A DNA stretch of 64,000 nt from an uncultured bacterium (lineage in GTDB: Bacteria > Planctomycetota > GCA-002687715), in contig CADEGH010000006.1 of assembly GCA_902826835.1 (NCBI GenBank), forward strand, positions 192,929 to 256,928, read 5' to 3'. A model generated the notes under the pieces. The model saw nothing but the letters and a program-made list of their open reading frames with translations. It searched no databases and was not told the origin of the DNA. Within the stretch, counting starts at the first letter, position 1. Every line of letters starts with the position of its first letter. Shown in pieces: positions 43,771-52,205 of this stretch. The translations under genes and the position numbers were made by a program.

Positions 43771-45267
43771 ATGAAGAAGATCCTCTCAGTTCTTCCCCTG
43801 CTCCTCGTAGCCGCCGAGTCCCTATCCGCTCAGGCTCCGGTCAGTGTGGACGGAGTGTTCCGCCTCGGGGACGCCACCACCACGCAGCCGATCATGAACT
43901 TTTTGGTGGAGTTCAACGCTGATGCAGCCGGGGTGGATGCCACCGACTTCGCCCCCCTCCCCGGGGCGGCGGGCCTGACGGTCTCCGGCTTCGGGAACGA
44001 AGCGCTGGACTTCCGCTTCGGAGGCGGTCGGCCGACGAGGGCGTTTGCGACCGGCCTGGTAGCCCCCATTTCGCAAACCGTCACCGTCGAATTCTGGGTG
44101 GCCACCGATGACAGCGGCGGCACCATGTTCGACTACGCGTCGGCGGGCGACCTCGATCAAATTCGCATTCGCCACTCCGGGGGTAACGTCGAATTCCTCG
44201 TCCACGGCACGGTTCTGTGCTCGTCAGCAGTCACGATCAACGACCAACAGTGGCATCACATCGCCGCGACCTACGATGCGGCCACCAGCCAAGGCCAGCT
44301 CTACATCGACACCGTCCTGGTGGATTCGGGCGTGGGGCCGATTGCCCCACCGCTGAACGCCGGAGGTGTGGTCGTCTTGGGGTCCAATGCGACGACATCA
44401 GCAGCGCCGGTTTCTTTCTCCGACAATCTCTACGGTCGCTACGATGATCTCCGCATCTGGAGTGTTGTCAGGACCGTGGTCCAGATCAGTGGCGCCCACA
44501 ACCGACTCCAGCGTCCTACTGCCGCCAATCTCGTCCTGAACTGGCAATGCGATGTCGCGGAGAACTTGGGCCTCGGCGCCGCCGGAACCAACGACCTTCG
44601 CGACACCACCGTCAACGCCAACCACGCGCAGTTGGGCAACCCGACGACGCCTCAATTCCTCACGGGCCCAACCTTGGAGGGCATTCGGTACCGCGTCACC
44701 CTGACCCATGGCGGCATCCTCACTTGCCCGCTCACGGTTGGCCTTGGTGTCCTGAACGACGGATCCATCACCCGAGTCTCGAATGGCGTGCCGTTGGCCG
44801 CATCCTTCAATACTGGTGAGACCTACGCCTACAATCCGCCGCTGACCCTCCCGGGTACCGGGGACGACCTCGGCCTGTCAGTGCTCACCAACGGTCAGCC
44901 CAAGCGCTGTGCGACGGCCGGTGACCTTTTGACCTTCCACTTCGAATCGCCCATGGGAGGACTCAATTGGTCGATTCCTCTCCTCGTCGTCCAGGTTTAC
45001 GCCCCTGGCGCGCACCCTGGTTCCTCGTTGCCAGGAGTTCAGGTGAATTTCGCGGTGGCTCCGCTGCCGGTGTTCCTCTTCGATGGCAGCACGGCTCTCG
45101 GCGCCTTCGGTCCCGCGCTCCTTCCTCCCGCCGGCATGAACTTCGGAGCGGTGATGCCGCCGGGTTATGCCGGCCTCGAAATGATCGTGCAAGCCGCGGT
45201 GATCTCACCCGCCGCGCTCAACGGCCTCTACGCAACGACCCAAGCCTTGGGCATTCGGTTCTACTGA
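43771..45267 (+). CDS. Secreted LamG-domain protein
   Basis: A 498-residue exported protein with a signal peptide (MKKILSVLPLLLVAAESLSA). A LamG/concanavalin-like jellyroll spans about 60-250, with VTVEFWVATDD, QWHHIAATYDAATSQGQLYIDTVLV and YDDLRIWSVVRT, all typical of this carbohydrate-binding fold. The ~230-residue C-terminus is a beta-rich extension ending ALGIRFY, again of the type seen on neighbouring secreted proteins. Probably binds polysaccharide or a surface. Confidence 0.85.
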   Translation: MKKILSVLPLLLVAAESLSAQAPVSVDGVFRLGDATTTQPIMNFLVEFNADAAGVDATDFAPLPGAAGLTVSGFGNEALDFRFGGGRPTRAFATGLVAPISQTVTVEFWVATDDSGGTMFDYASAGDLDQIRIRHSGGNVEFLVHGTVLCSSAVTINDQQWHHIAATYDAATSQGQLYIDTVLVDSGVGPIAPPLNAGGVVVLGSNATTSAAPVSFSDNLYGRYDDLRIWSVVRTVVQISGAHNRLQRPTAANLVLNWQCDVAENLGLGAAGTNDLRDTTVNANHAQLGNPTTPQFLTGPTLEGIRYRVTLTHGGILTCPLTVGLGVLNDGSITRVSNGVPLAASFNTGETYAYNPPLTLPGTGDDLGLSVLTNGQPKRCATAGDLLTFHFESPMGGLNWSIPLLVVQVYAPGAHPGSSLPGVQVNFAVAPLPVFLFDGSTALGAFGPALLPPAGMNFGAVMPPGYAGLEMIVQAAVISPAALNGLYATTQALGIRFY

Positions 45268-45328
45268 GCGACTCCGAGGTGGCCCGCGCCACCGCGACCA
45301 AGTGCGGAGGTCCCCCGATGGCGCGCCT

Positions 45329-48300
45329 TCAGCGCTGCGTCGTCGGAAGAAGGAAAGCGGAGACGCCGGGCCTGGGCCCGAAGGGTGACGCGAGATACAG
45401 GACCCCGCGCTCCGGCGCGATCGCGTGCGCTGCACCGAACCGCACATCCTCAGGCCCAGCCCGGAACTCGATCAGCGATTCGCCGCTTCCGCCCGAGATG
45501 ACGGACACTAGGTGCGCATCGCCGCCTGGCTCCCCGACCACGTGCGCGATGAGAAAATCTCGTCGACCGTCGCCATCCAGGTCCGCGACGCTCTCGACGC
45601 ATCGCATCTGGGCGTAGCCTCGGACCGCAACTGTCCACTCGGATCCCCCGTCGGCCTTGGGAACGCTCAGCCTGAGTCGGCGACCGCCTAAACCACCGGA
45701 CTCGGTGCGTACGATTCGCGGAGAGCCCCCGCTGCGTCCGTCGTCGACAAGCACAGCCTCCGAGCGCCGACCCCTCACATCGGGATACGTGTCCGACTCC
45801 AGGCCGCTCAGCGCTGCCCCCGACCGACCGGAGATCCAGTGGATGAATCCGTCCCCTCCCACCGCCGCCACCTCCGAGACTCGGTCGTTGTCCTGGTCCG
45901 CAACCAGCAGGATCTCTGGACGCCTCCCGGTCAATCGGTAGGTCCACAAGAGCTCGCCGTCCCGCGAAGAGACGGCAGCGATCGAAGCGGGCTCTTCAGT
46001 CTCATCCTCCGCTGGTCGCACCAGGTCAGGCGGAGTGCCTATCGTTCCGGATCGTGCCGGTCGCATTCCCACGAGGAAATCCGGCACGCCATCGCCATTC
46101 AGATCATCAGCCGGTACGAGTTCCGTGGTTGGACGTAGGCGCAGCCATGGTGCCTGGACGACGCGGAGCAGGCTCCCGGTGCGCCCCGAAACCATCGTGA
46201 GGCTGCCGACGTTTTCCTCGCTCTCACCGTCCACTCCCGGGGCCGCGACCACAAAATCGTCGGTTCCGTCCCCGTCGAGGTCTCCAGGCACCGCGATCGC
46301 GGCACCAAAGTTCGCCGTCGGACCGGGGCCCGGCACGCGATAACGGAGAACTTGCAGGTCCGAGCTTCGGACTTCGACGAAGCCGGTCTGACGAGGCGCG
46401 GCTCCAGGCGCGCCTACGACTACCCCCCACACTTCCGCACGGGCTCCGTCTCTGAGGATCCCCAATGCCGCCCCCAATTCGCTTTCCGGGCTCCCGCGAA
46501 CCTCGAAGGCCGGAGCATGCTCGCGCTCCTCCGGCGACTCGGGCCGTTGTTCGAGGGCCGCACGAATCGCATCCCCCTCCACGACGACTGCGGTCAGCGC
46601 GGTGGCGCCCGCGGTCGGCATGCCAGGGTCCGAGAGCGCCGAGGCGCGACGACGCCGTGCCGCATCGGAATTTTGCACGGCGACCTGCCGCGATTGGGTC
46701 GACCACAGTCGCACCTCCCGATCCGAGGCCCCGGACGCCAAGCGACTCCCGTCGCGGCTGAATTCGACCGATTGCACGTCACCGGTGTGCCCGTGCAAGA
46801 CGGCCGTTTCATACCAGTGCTCGGTATCCCACAGGCGTACCGTTCGGTCTTTTCCACCCGAAGCGAGTCGTCGACCATCCGGACCATATGCCACTGCAAA
46901 GGTCCCGCCCTCGTGGCCGGCCAGGCGTCGGACGGAGCCGGACTCGGGAATCACCACGATCTCCCCCTCGATCCCAGCCACCACGACGGTGCGTCCATCG
47001 GGCGCAAACGCCCATTGCGCCACCCCACCGGCGATCTCGAAGCTGCGAACCGCGTCTCGCTCGTCCGTGACCGTCACGCGTGCCTTTCCGGCGCGCGCGA
47101 CGCGCAGGCGTGCACCAGGCCCGGCAGGCGGCCCGAAGCGAGCGGAAGAGGCGTCCGGGCCTGGGTTCGGTTCGGCCTCAGGCGGGACTTCATCCTCATC
47201 GATCCGTGATGACGGGGCCGTCACGACTCCGGTGCGAAGGTGGTAACGGCTCACGCGGCGCGCCAGATAGTCCAGCGATGTTCCATCTTCGCTCCACGCC
47301 AGCGCGAACATCCCCCGGGGCGCGCGCCGATCCAGGATTCGCACCGGATCCAGCGTCCAACCGTCGAAGAGCCGAATCGTCTGGTCCCAAGCCGCGGTGG
47401 CCAAAAGGTCCCCCGACGGGTTGAAGGTGACCGACCAGACGTAACTCGCGTGATCACGCCGTACCGGAAGATCCGACGATCCGTCGAGCCGCCACAAGCG
47501 GACGCGGCCTTGTCCCGCCGCCGCCACGAACTGCCCGGTCGCGTCGTGTGCGAGCGCCGCAACCGGTCCACGAAAGCCGAGAAAGCGACGGGCAGGGGCC
47601 GGGCTCCCCGAGTCGTAGACCGCGACTCCCCCGCCGATTTCGCCGACCAGAAAGCGGTCGGATTGGGATAACCACCGAACTGCGCTCACTCGAGTCAGGG
47701 CGCCTCGCAAATAGCTCTTCAGGCCCTCCGTCTCGAGATCGACGACCCGAACACTCGGATGATCAGTGCCGAAGGCTGCGTAGCGCCCGTCCGGTGAAAA
47801 TGCCAAAGCGGAGATGTTCTCGGTGGTCGTGTGCTCCTCACCCGCCGCGAATCGAGTCCGTGCATCGAACGACCGCACATCGAACAGGGTGCCTGATCGA
47901 TTGCGCACCGTCGAGATGCGGGTCGAGTCTGCGCTCCACGCATAACGCCCCGCCATCATGCGCTCCGCCTCGGTCGGGTGGAATTCCGCCAAAGAGTCCT
48001 CGTGAAGGCGCCAAAGGTGGCGCCGCTCGGATCCCTCTGCGAGCACCGCCGCTCCGTCTGGCGAAACCAGGACGGAGCGCACCGGTCCCATCCGCGCATC
48101 CCGCGCTGCGATCATCTTGCCGTCTCCATCGAGCGCGAGCAGGTGTCCATCGTCGAATCCCAAGACGATGGTTTCTCCGGAGTCCGAAACGCCGAACGCG
48201 CTCAGGCCGGGTCTGGCCGGAGTCCGCCGAAGGTCCCCCGTGCTCGGATCCACGGTGAGCACGTCTCCGCCCCGCTCTCCCATCACCAACGAACCGTTGG

Positions 48301-49768
48301 CCAGAAACGCGACTACATCGATCAGATTGCTACCCGCGCCGAACTCCCGCTCACAGCCATCGAGGCGCGCTCGCAGGTGCTTGTACTCGAAGCCTCGAAG
48401 GCTCTCATCCGTCGCGTCCAACGTGCGCGCCGCTTCCTCGGATCGCCCGTTGTCGATGGCCGCCGCCGCGACTCGGATTTGGGCGGCGTAGCCGCGCCGG
48501 CCGGATTCCTGGGCATTGCGGAGGGAATCCTCCGCGGAGGCCGCGGCCCGGAAAGCGTAGTGCAATGCGAAGGCCGCGCCCGCCACCACGCTGATCAATA
48601 CCAGCGCGGCGGCCAGAGCCAAGCTCCGATGCCGGCTCGCGAACTTGCGAACGAGGTACCAGCCGCTGGGAGGGTGGGCACTGATCGGCCGATCCGCAAG
48701 GAACGCTCGCAAATCGGCGGCCAAAGCGGCGGGACTGCGGTAGCGACGGTCCCGGTCCTTCTCGAGGGCGGTGAGCACCACCGTCTCCAACTCGCGAGGA
48801 AAGGCGAGATCCACGGCTCCCGGCCTGAGTGGAGTCACGTCCACAATGACGCGGAGGGCCTCTGCGAGCGGGAGGCGGGACAGGTCGTGGGGAGGCGCGC
48901 CCAAGAATGCGTGGTAGGCGAGCGCTCCGAGCGCGTAGACGTCGGTCCGCAAGTCCACCTGGTCGGGATCCCCGGCCGCCTGCTCGGGACTCATGTAAGC
49001 GAGGGTGCCGAGGATTTCTCCGAAGCGCGTTCGGACCGCCGATTCTCCATCCGCCGCGAGCGCGCGGGCAATTCCGAAGTCGATGATCTTGGGCCGCCCA
49101 TGGTCGTCGACGAGCACATTGCCGGGCTTGAGGTCGCGGTGGATCACGCCCCGCAAGTGGGCATGCTCGACTCCGTCGCAGATGAGCGCGAGCAACTCCA
49201 CGATTGCGCGGCGCCCCGGCACCACCTCCTCGACATAGCGGTCCAGAGTCCGGCCCGGGACAAACTCCATCGCGATGAAGCAACACTCGGCATCGTGACG
49301 AGCCTCGTACACCTGGGCGATCGAAGGGTGCTGGAGACGACCGAGGGTTTCCGCCTCGACCCGAAAGCGCCGCAACGCCTCCTCCGACACGAGGCCCCCG
49401 TGCAGCACTTTGAGCGCGACCCGTCTTCGGGGGGTCTCTTGCTCCGCCTCGTAAACGACCCCCATTCCACCCGCGCCGACGCGGCGCAGGATGCGGTAGC
49501 CTCCGATGCGACGCGGCAGGGGCGGAACTGCACCAGTCGCGAGTTCTGCCAAGCGGCCGACCGCCGCGCCCTCTGCGGCCAACCTCTGCGGACCCACCGG
49601 GGTTCGCGGATCGCCCGAGTAACCGAGCAGCCGTTTGACTTCCTCCGCCAACGTCGGATCCCCGGCGGTCGCTTCATCGAGTCGTGCGCGCTGCTCGTCC
49701 GGGCCGAGGTCGCAGACGGACAGGTAGACCTCCTTCACTCGAGCGAATCGCGCCGCGGCATCCGTCAC
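45329..49768 (-). CDS. Ser/Thr protein kinase with WD40 and FG-GAP-like repeats
   Basis: A 1479-residue membrane kinase. The Hanks-type domain (about 90-370) has GAGGMGVVYEAE, Lys120 in VALKVL, HRDLKPGN (210-217) and DFG (230-232), so it should be active. One transmembrane helix lies near 390-410. WD40-type repeats follow (for example FAVAYGPDGRRLASGGKDRTVRLWD and the next unit near 1040-1110). The C-terminal ~350 residues contain FG-GAP/VCBS-like units (VPGDLDGDGTDDFVVAAPG, DDLNGDGVPDFLVG, DLDGDGRRDFLIAHV). It overlaps the sigma factor gene by 4 bases, the usual planctomycete kinase-ECF pairing. Confidence 0.93.
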   Translation of the reverse strand: MTDAAARFARVKEVYLSVCDLGPDEQRARLDEATAGDPTLAEEVKRLLGYSGDPRTPVGPQRLAAEGAAVGRLAELATGAVPPLPRRIGGYRILRRVGAGGMGVVYEAEQETPRRRVALKVLHGGLVSEEALRRFRVEAETLGRLQHPSIAQVYEARHDAECCFIAMEFVPGRTLDRYVEEVVPGRRAIVELLALICDGVEHAHLRGVIHRDLKPGNVLVDDHGRPKIIDFGIARALAADGESAVRTRFGEILGTLAYMSPEQAAGDPDQVDLRTDVYALGALAYHAFLGAPPHDLSRLPLAEALRVIVDVTPLRPGAVDLAFPRELETVVLTALEKDRDRRYRSPAALAADLRAFLADRPISAHPPSGWYLVRKFASRHRSLALAAALVLISVVAGAAFALHYAFRAAASAEDSLRNAQESGRRGYAAQIRVAAAAIDNGRSEEAARTLDATDESLRGFEYKHLRARLDGCEREFGAGSNLIDVVAFLANGSLVMGERGGDVLTVDPSTGDLRRTPARPGLSAFGVSDSGETIVLGFDDGHLLALDGDGKMIAARDARMGPVRSVLVSPDGAAVLAEGSERRHLWRLHEDSLAEFHPTEAERMMAGRYAWSADSTRISTVRNRSGTLFDVRSFDARTRFAAGEEHTTTENISALAFSPDGRYAAFGTDHPSVRVVDLETEGLKSYLRGALTRVSAVRWLSQSDRFLVGEIGGGVAVYDSGSPAPARRFLGFRGPVAALAHDATGQFVAAAGQGRVRLWRLDGSSDLPVRRDHASYVWSVTFNPSGDLLATAAWDQTIRLFDGWTLDPVRILDRRAPRGMFALAWSEDGTSLDYLARRVSRYHLRTGVVTAPSSRIDEDEVPPEAEPNPGPDASSARFGPPAGPGARLRVARAGKARVTVTDERDAVRSFEIAGGVAQWAFAPDGRTVVVAGIEGEIVVIPESGSVRRLAGHEGGTFAVAYGPDGRRLASGGKDRTVRLWDTEHWYETAVLHGHTGDVQSVEFSRDGSRLASGASDREVRLWSTQSRQVAVQNSDAARRRRASALSDPGMPTAGATALTAVVVEGDAIRAALEQRPESPEEREHAPAFEVRGSPESELGAALGILRDGARAEVWGVVVGAPGAAPRQTGFVEVRSSDLQVLRYRVPGPGPTANFGAAIAVPGDLDGDGTDDFVVAAPGVDGESEENVGSLTMVSGRTGSLLRVVQAPWLRLRPTTELVPADDLNGDGVPDFLVGMRPARSGTIGTPPDLVRPAEDETEEPASIAAVSSRDGELLWTYRLTGRRPEILLVADQDNDRVSEVAAVGGDGFIHWISGRSGAALSGLESDTYPDVRGRRSEAVLVDDGRSGGSPRIVRTESGGLGGRRLRLSVPKADGGSEWTVAVRGYAQMRCVESVADLDGDGRRDFLIAHVVGEPGGDAHLVSVISGGSGESLIEFRAGPEDVRFGAAHAIAPERGVLYLASPFGPRPGVSAFLLPTTQR

Positions 49769-50340
49769 GGATGGTCCGCTTCGAAACGATCGATCTCGGA
49801 CAGGAGCTTGGCCCGCGCCAACGCCAATTCCCGCACTACGGAACGGCGTGACATTCCATACCGTTCCGCGAGCTGGTCCCCCGACAATCCGCCGAGATAG
49901 TGCAGCTCGGTCATCTCGGCCAGCCGGGGGTCCAGCGCTTCGAGTTCGGCCAACGCGTGGTCCAACGCCAAGAGGCGCACCTGGCGATCCGCACCATCCT
50001 CCCCCGCCAAGTCCGATAGGGTGATGCGCTGCCGCCCGCCACCATGCTTCTCCGCGCCCTCATGCCGGGCGTGATCGGTCAGGATTTGTCGCATGGCCCG
50101 GGCCGCGAACCCGAGGAAGCGGCGCTGGGTCAGCGCGTCGGAGGCGACGGCCGGAAGCAGCTTGAGGTACGCCTCGTTGACGAGTTCGGTGGGCTGGAAC
50201 GCGGCGCCCGCCCGATCTCCGTGCACGTACCGCCTCGCGATCCCCCGCAGTTCCTCGTAGATCCGATTGAACACCCGCGAGTGCCGTAGCGAATCTTCGG
50301 AACGCAGATCCTCGATCAGAATGGCTGGAGAGTTGGACAT
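49765..50340 (-). CDS. ECF-type RNA polymerase sigma factor, planctomycete kinase-linked class
   Basis: A 191-residue ECF sigma factor. Region 2 spans about 25-95 (VFNRIYEELRGIARRYV, PTELVNEAYLKLL, RFLGFAARAMRQILTDHAR) and region 4 about 130-185 (LHYLGGLSGDQLAERYGMSRRSVVREL). The sequence style is that of the planctomycete and acidobacterial ECF class encoded with Ser/Thr kinases. It has no anti-sigma factor next to it; phosphorylation by the overlapping kinase is the likely control, by analogy with other such pairs. Confidence 0.92.
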   Translation of the reverse strand: MSNSPAILIEDLRSEDSLRHSRVFNRIYEELRGIARRYVHGDRAGAAFQPTELVNEAYLKLLPAVASDALTQRRFLGFAARAMRQILTDHARHEGAEKHGGGRQRITLSDLAGEDGADRQVRLLALDHALAELEALDPRLAEMTELHYLGGLSGDQLAERYGMSRRSVVRELALARAKLLSEIDRFEADHP

Positions 50341-50937
50341 GCGCTGAGCGGGCAGGATGATGGCCCGGCTGGAAGAAACGTACCACAGTCGTTCCCGGCC
50401 GGGCCGAGGCCCTTCCTGGAGCGCTCGCGATCGTGGGCAGAGACGCGGAGATTTCCGCCTCCCGTGGGCCGATTCTGGAGCAGGCCCCTGGAAACAGAAT
50501 TTTCTCTACCATCTTTGGTGCGCGCCTGGGACGCCACCTGACGACGCCGATCCTCCCAACGACGGCTCGTGAACCTTGAGCCGGAACCACCGCCGCGATC
50601 AGTCGGATTCCTCCGCGCTCCCCGGCAGTCCACCGCTCGTGACTCCATCCTTCGCACGGCAACGTGCCCAAGCCAGTGCCTCGTGCACGAATCCTTCGAA
50701 GGAGCACCACCTCCAAATGCACCACGCAGCTCAACGAGCCCCATCCCTCGGTGTCTCTATGTCGTTGGAAACTCTCACGGTGCGGGTGGACTCCGAGCTC
50801 TCCTGTTCTGACCTTTGACATTGTTCACGAGGCCACGCCCTCGCCCACGCACTGAGTGCCCTCGCGCTTGGGGCCTTCAATGTCCGAACCGGCACTTCGA
50901 AGTCGGGATGGAGTTGCTGGCCGAAGGAGCCAGGAGC
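50341..50937. other. Intergenic region upstream of the sigma factor gene
   Basis: 597 bases with no gene I can support. The part next to 50340 should hold the promoter of the sigma-kinase operon. Short plus-strand ORFs at 50569-50855 are Arg/Pro/Ser-rich and look like noise. Confidence 0.4.
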
Positions 50938-51510
50938 TCAAGAGGACCGCGTAGGCCGCGGCCAATACTTGCCGTAGACCTGCTTTTCCTGCTTCTTTTC
51001 CAATTCCCCGTGGTAAGTAGTCATGAACAGCCGATCGACCGCTTTCACTAAGAACAGCAACGCGACAACCCACGGAAGTCGGTAGATCGAATAGTGTGCA
51101 TAGCCCTTCATCCACCCGGTGGCGATGTCCCAAAGATCATCGAAACGAGACGCCCACGGCCAGGCCTCCACCACCGCGACGACCAGATCACATCCCAGCA
51201 CCACGAGCCAGAGAGTCGCCATCGCGACGAGCCAGCGATTCGCACAAAAGAACACGGCAAATGCGGCGTGGTAGTCTTCGAGCGCCGTGGCCGCACTCTG
51301 TTCCCGGAGCGACTTCCGACCAGCCGCCTCCTGCCCTGATGCTCCAGAGTGTTCCTCTGACACCTCCGTCGTCCCGGACCGCCTCGGGTCCCCCTGCAGA
51401 CGAACATCCTCCCAGCGAGACCTCGCAGAGTTGGCGAGCTGGAGCAAAAGGCATGTGAAAGCGAGGTGCGCCACCATGAGCACCACAAGATCCACATCGA
51501 CTAGTGCCAT
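50938..51510 (-). CDS. Membrane protein of unknown function
   Basis: A 190-residue protein started at 51510 (MALVDVDLVVLMVAH). Helix 1 is N-terminal, then a polar 50-residue segment, helices near 85-115 (WLVAMATLWLVVLGCDLVVAVVEAW) and near 145-165 (LPWVVALLFLVKAVDRLF). The tail is Lys-rich. I know no family. It could be the last gene of the VIT-VWA operon, but the 146-base gap makes this uncertain. Confidence 0.62.
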   Translation of the reverse strand: MALVDVDLVVLMVAHLAFTCLLLQLANSARSRWEDVRLQGDPRRSGTTEVSEEHSGASGQEAAGRKSLREQSAATALEDYHAAFAVFFCANRWLVAMATLWLVVLGCDLVVAVVEAWPWASRFDDLWDIATGWMKGYAHYSIYRLPWVVALLFLVKAVDRLFMTTYHGELEKKQEKQVYGKYWPRPTRSS

Positions 51511-51656
51511 CGTCTCTCCTCGCGACCTGCTCCAGCTTGCCGTTGACGGTCCGGGAGCATTGACATCGTACACTACCAATCGTTCGGCTATTGGATTTCA
51601 GGCACGAGGGTGACGATCGGGCATCATCAAGTTGGCAATCTGGGGCAAAGGAACAC

Positions 51657-52205
51657 TCAGCGGATGAAGATCACCGCGCCGTCGCGATCCTCTTGCCCTG
51701 GGTGACCTCGTTGCGAACGGCGCAGAATTCGCTGGGCGTCCTCACCGGCGACGGTGATGAGGTCGGTGATCGAATTGACGCCGCGCAAATCGGAGTCCGT
51801 TGCTACAAGACAGAGACTCGCTCGTGGATGGACGGCATCCAGCCGCTCGAGAACCCGCGATGCCCGGTGTCGCAAGCGCCGGCTGACGTCCTTGGGCAAC
51901 AGCACGGAGATGTGCACGACGTCGTCCGCGAACTTGGGTGGCTCCCGATCGGCAGGCGGCAGGCTGAATCGCCACACCCGGGCCGCCTTTGCACGTCCGG
52001 GGTCGTCCATCAACCCAGACCACTCCTCGCCCTCGTCGTCCGCGGGCCAGAGCAGCACCCGCCAACCGTGCGACGGTTCCAACTCGGAAATGACGATATT
52101 CACCCGTCCCTCCGGCTCGTACGAACACCCGCTGGCAGAGACGAGGAGCAGGATGACTGCGGCGGTGCGGAGCGGCAGGCGCTGCACCAATCCCCAAGAC
52201 ATCAT
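51657..52205 (-). CDS. Lipoprotein of unknown function
   Basis: A 182-residue predicted lipoprotein with a lipobox (SASGC, residue 27). The mature part has strands (VNIVISELE, WRVLLWPADDEGEEW, VHISVLLPKD) and a basic C-terminal region (RILRRSQRGHPGQED). No family recognised. The ATG overlaps the stop of the VIT-VWA gene by 4 bases, so it belongs to that operon. Confidence 0.68.
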   Translation of the reverse strand: MMSWGLVQRLPLRTAAVILLLVSASGCSYEPEGRVNIVISELEPSHGWRVLLWPADDEGEEWSGLMDDPGRAKAARVWRFSLPPADREPPKFADDVVHISVLLPKDVSRRLRHRASRVLERLDAVHPRASLCLVATDSDLRGVNSITDLITVAGEDAQRILRRSQRGHPGQEDRDGAVIFIR

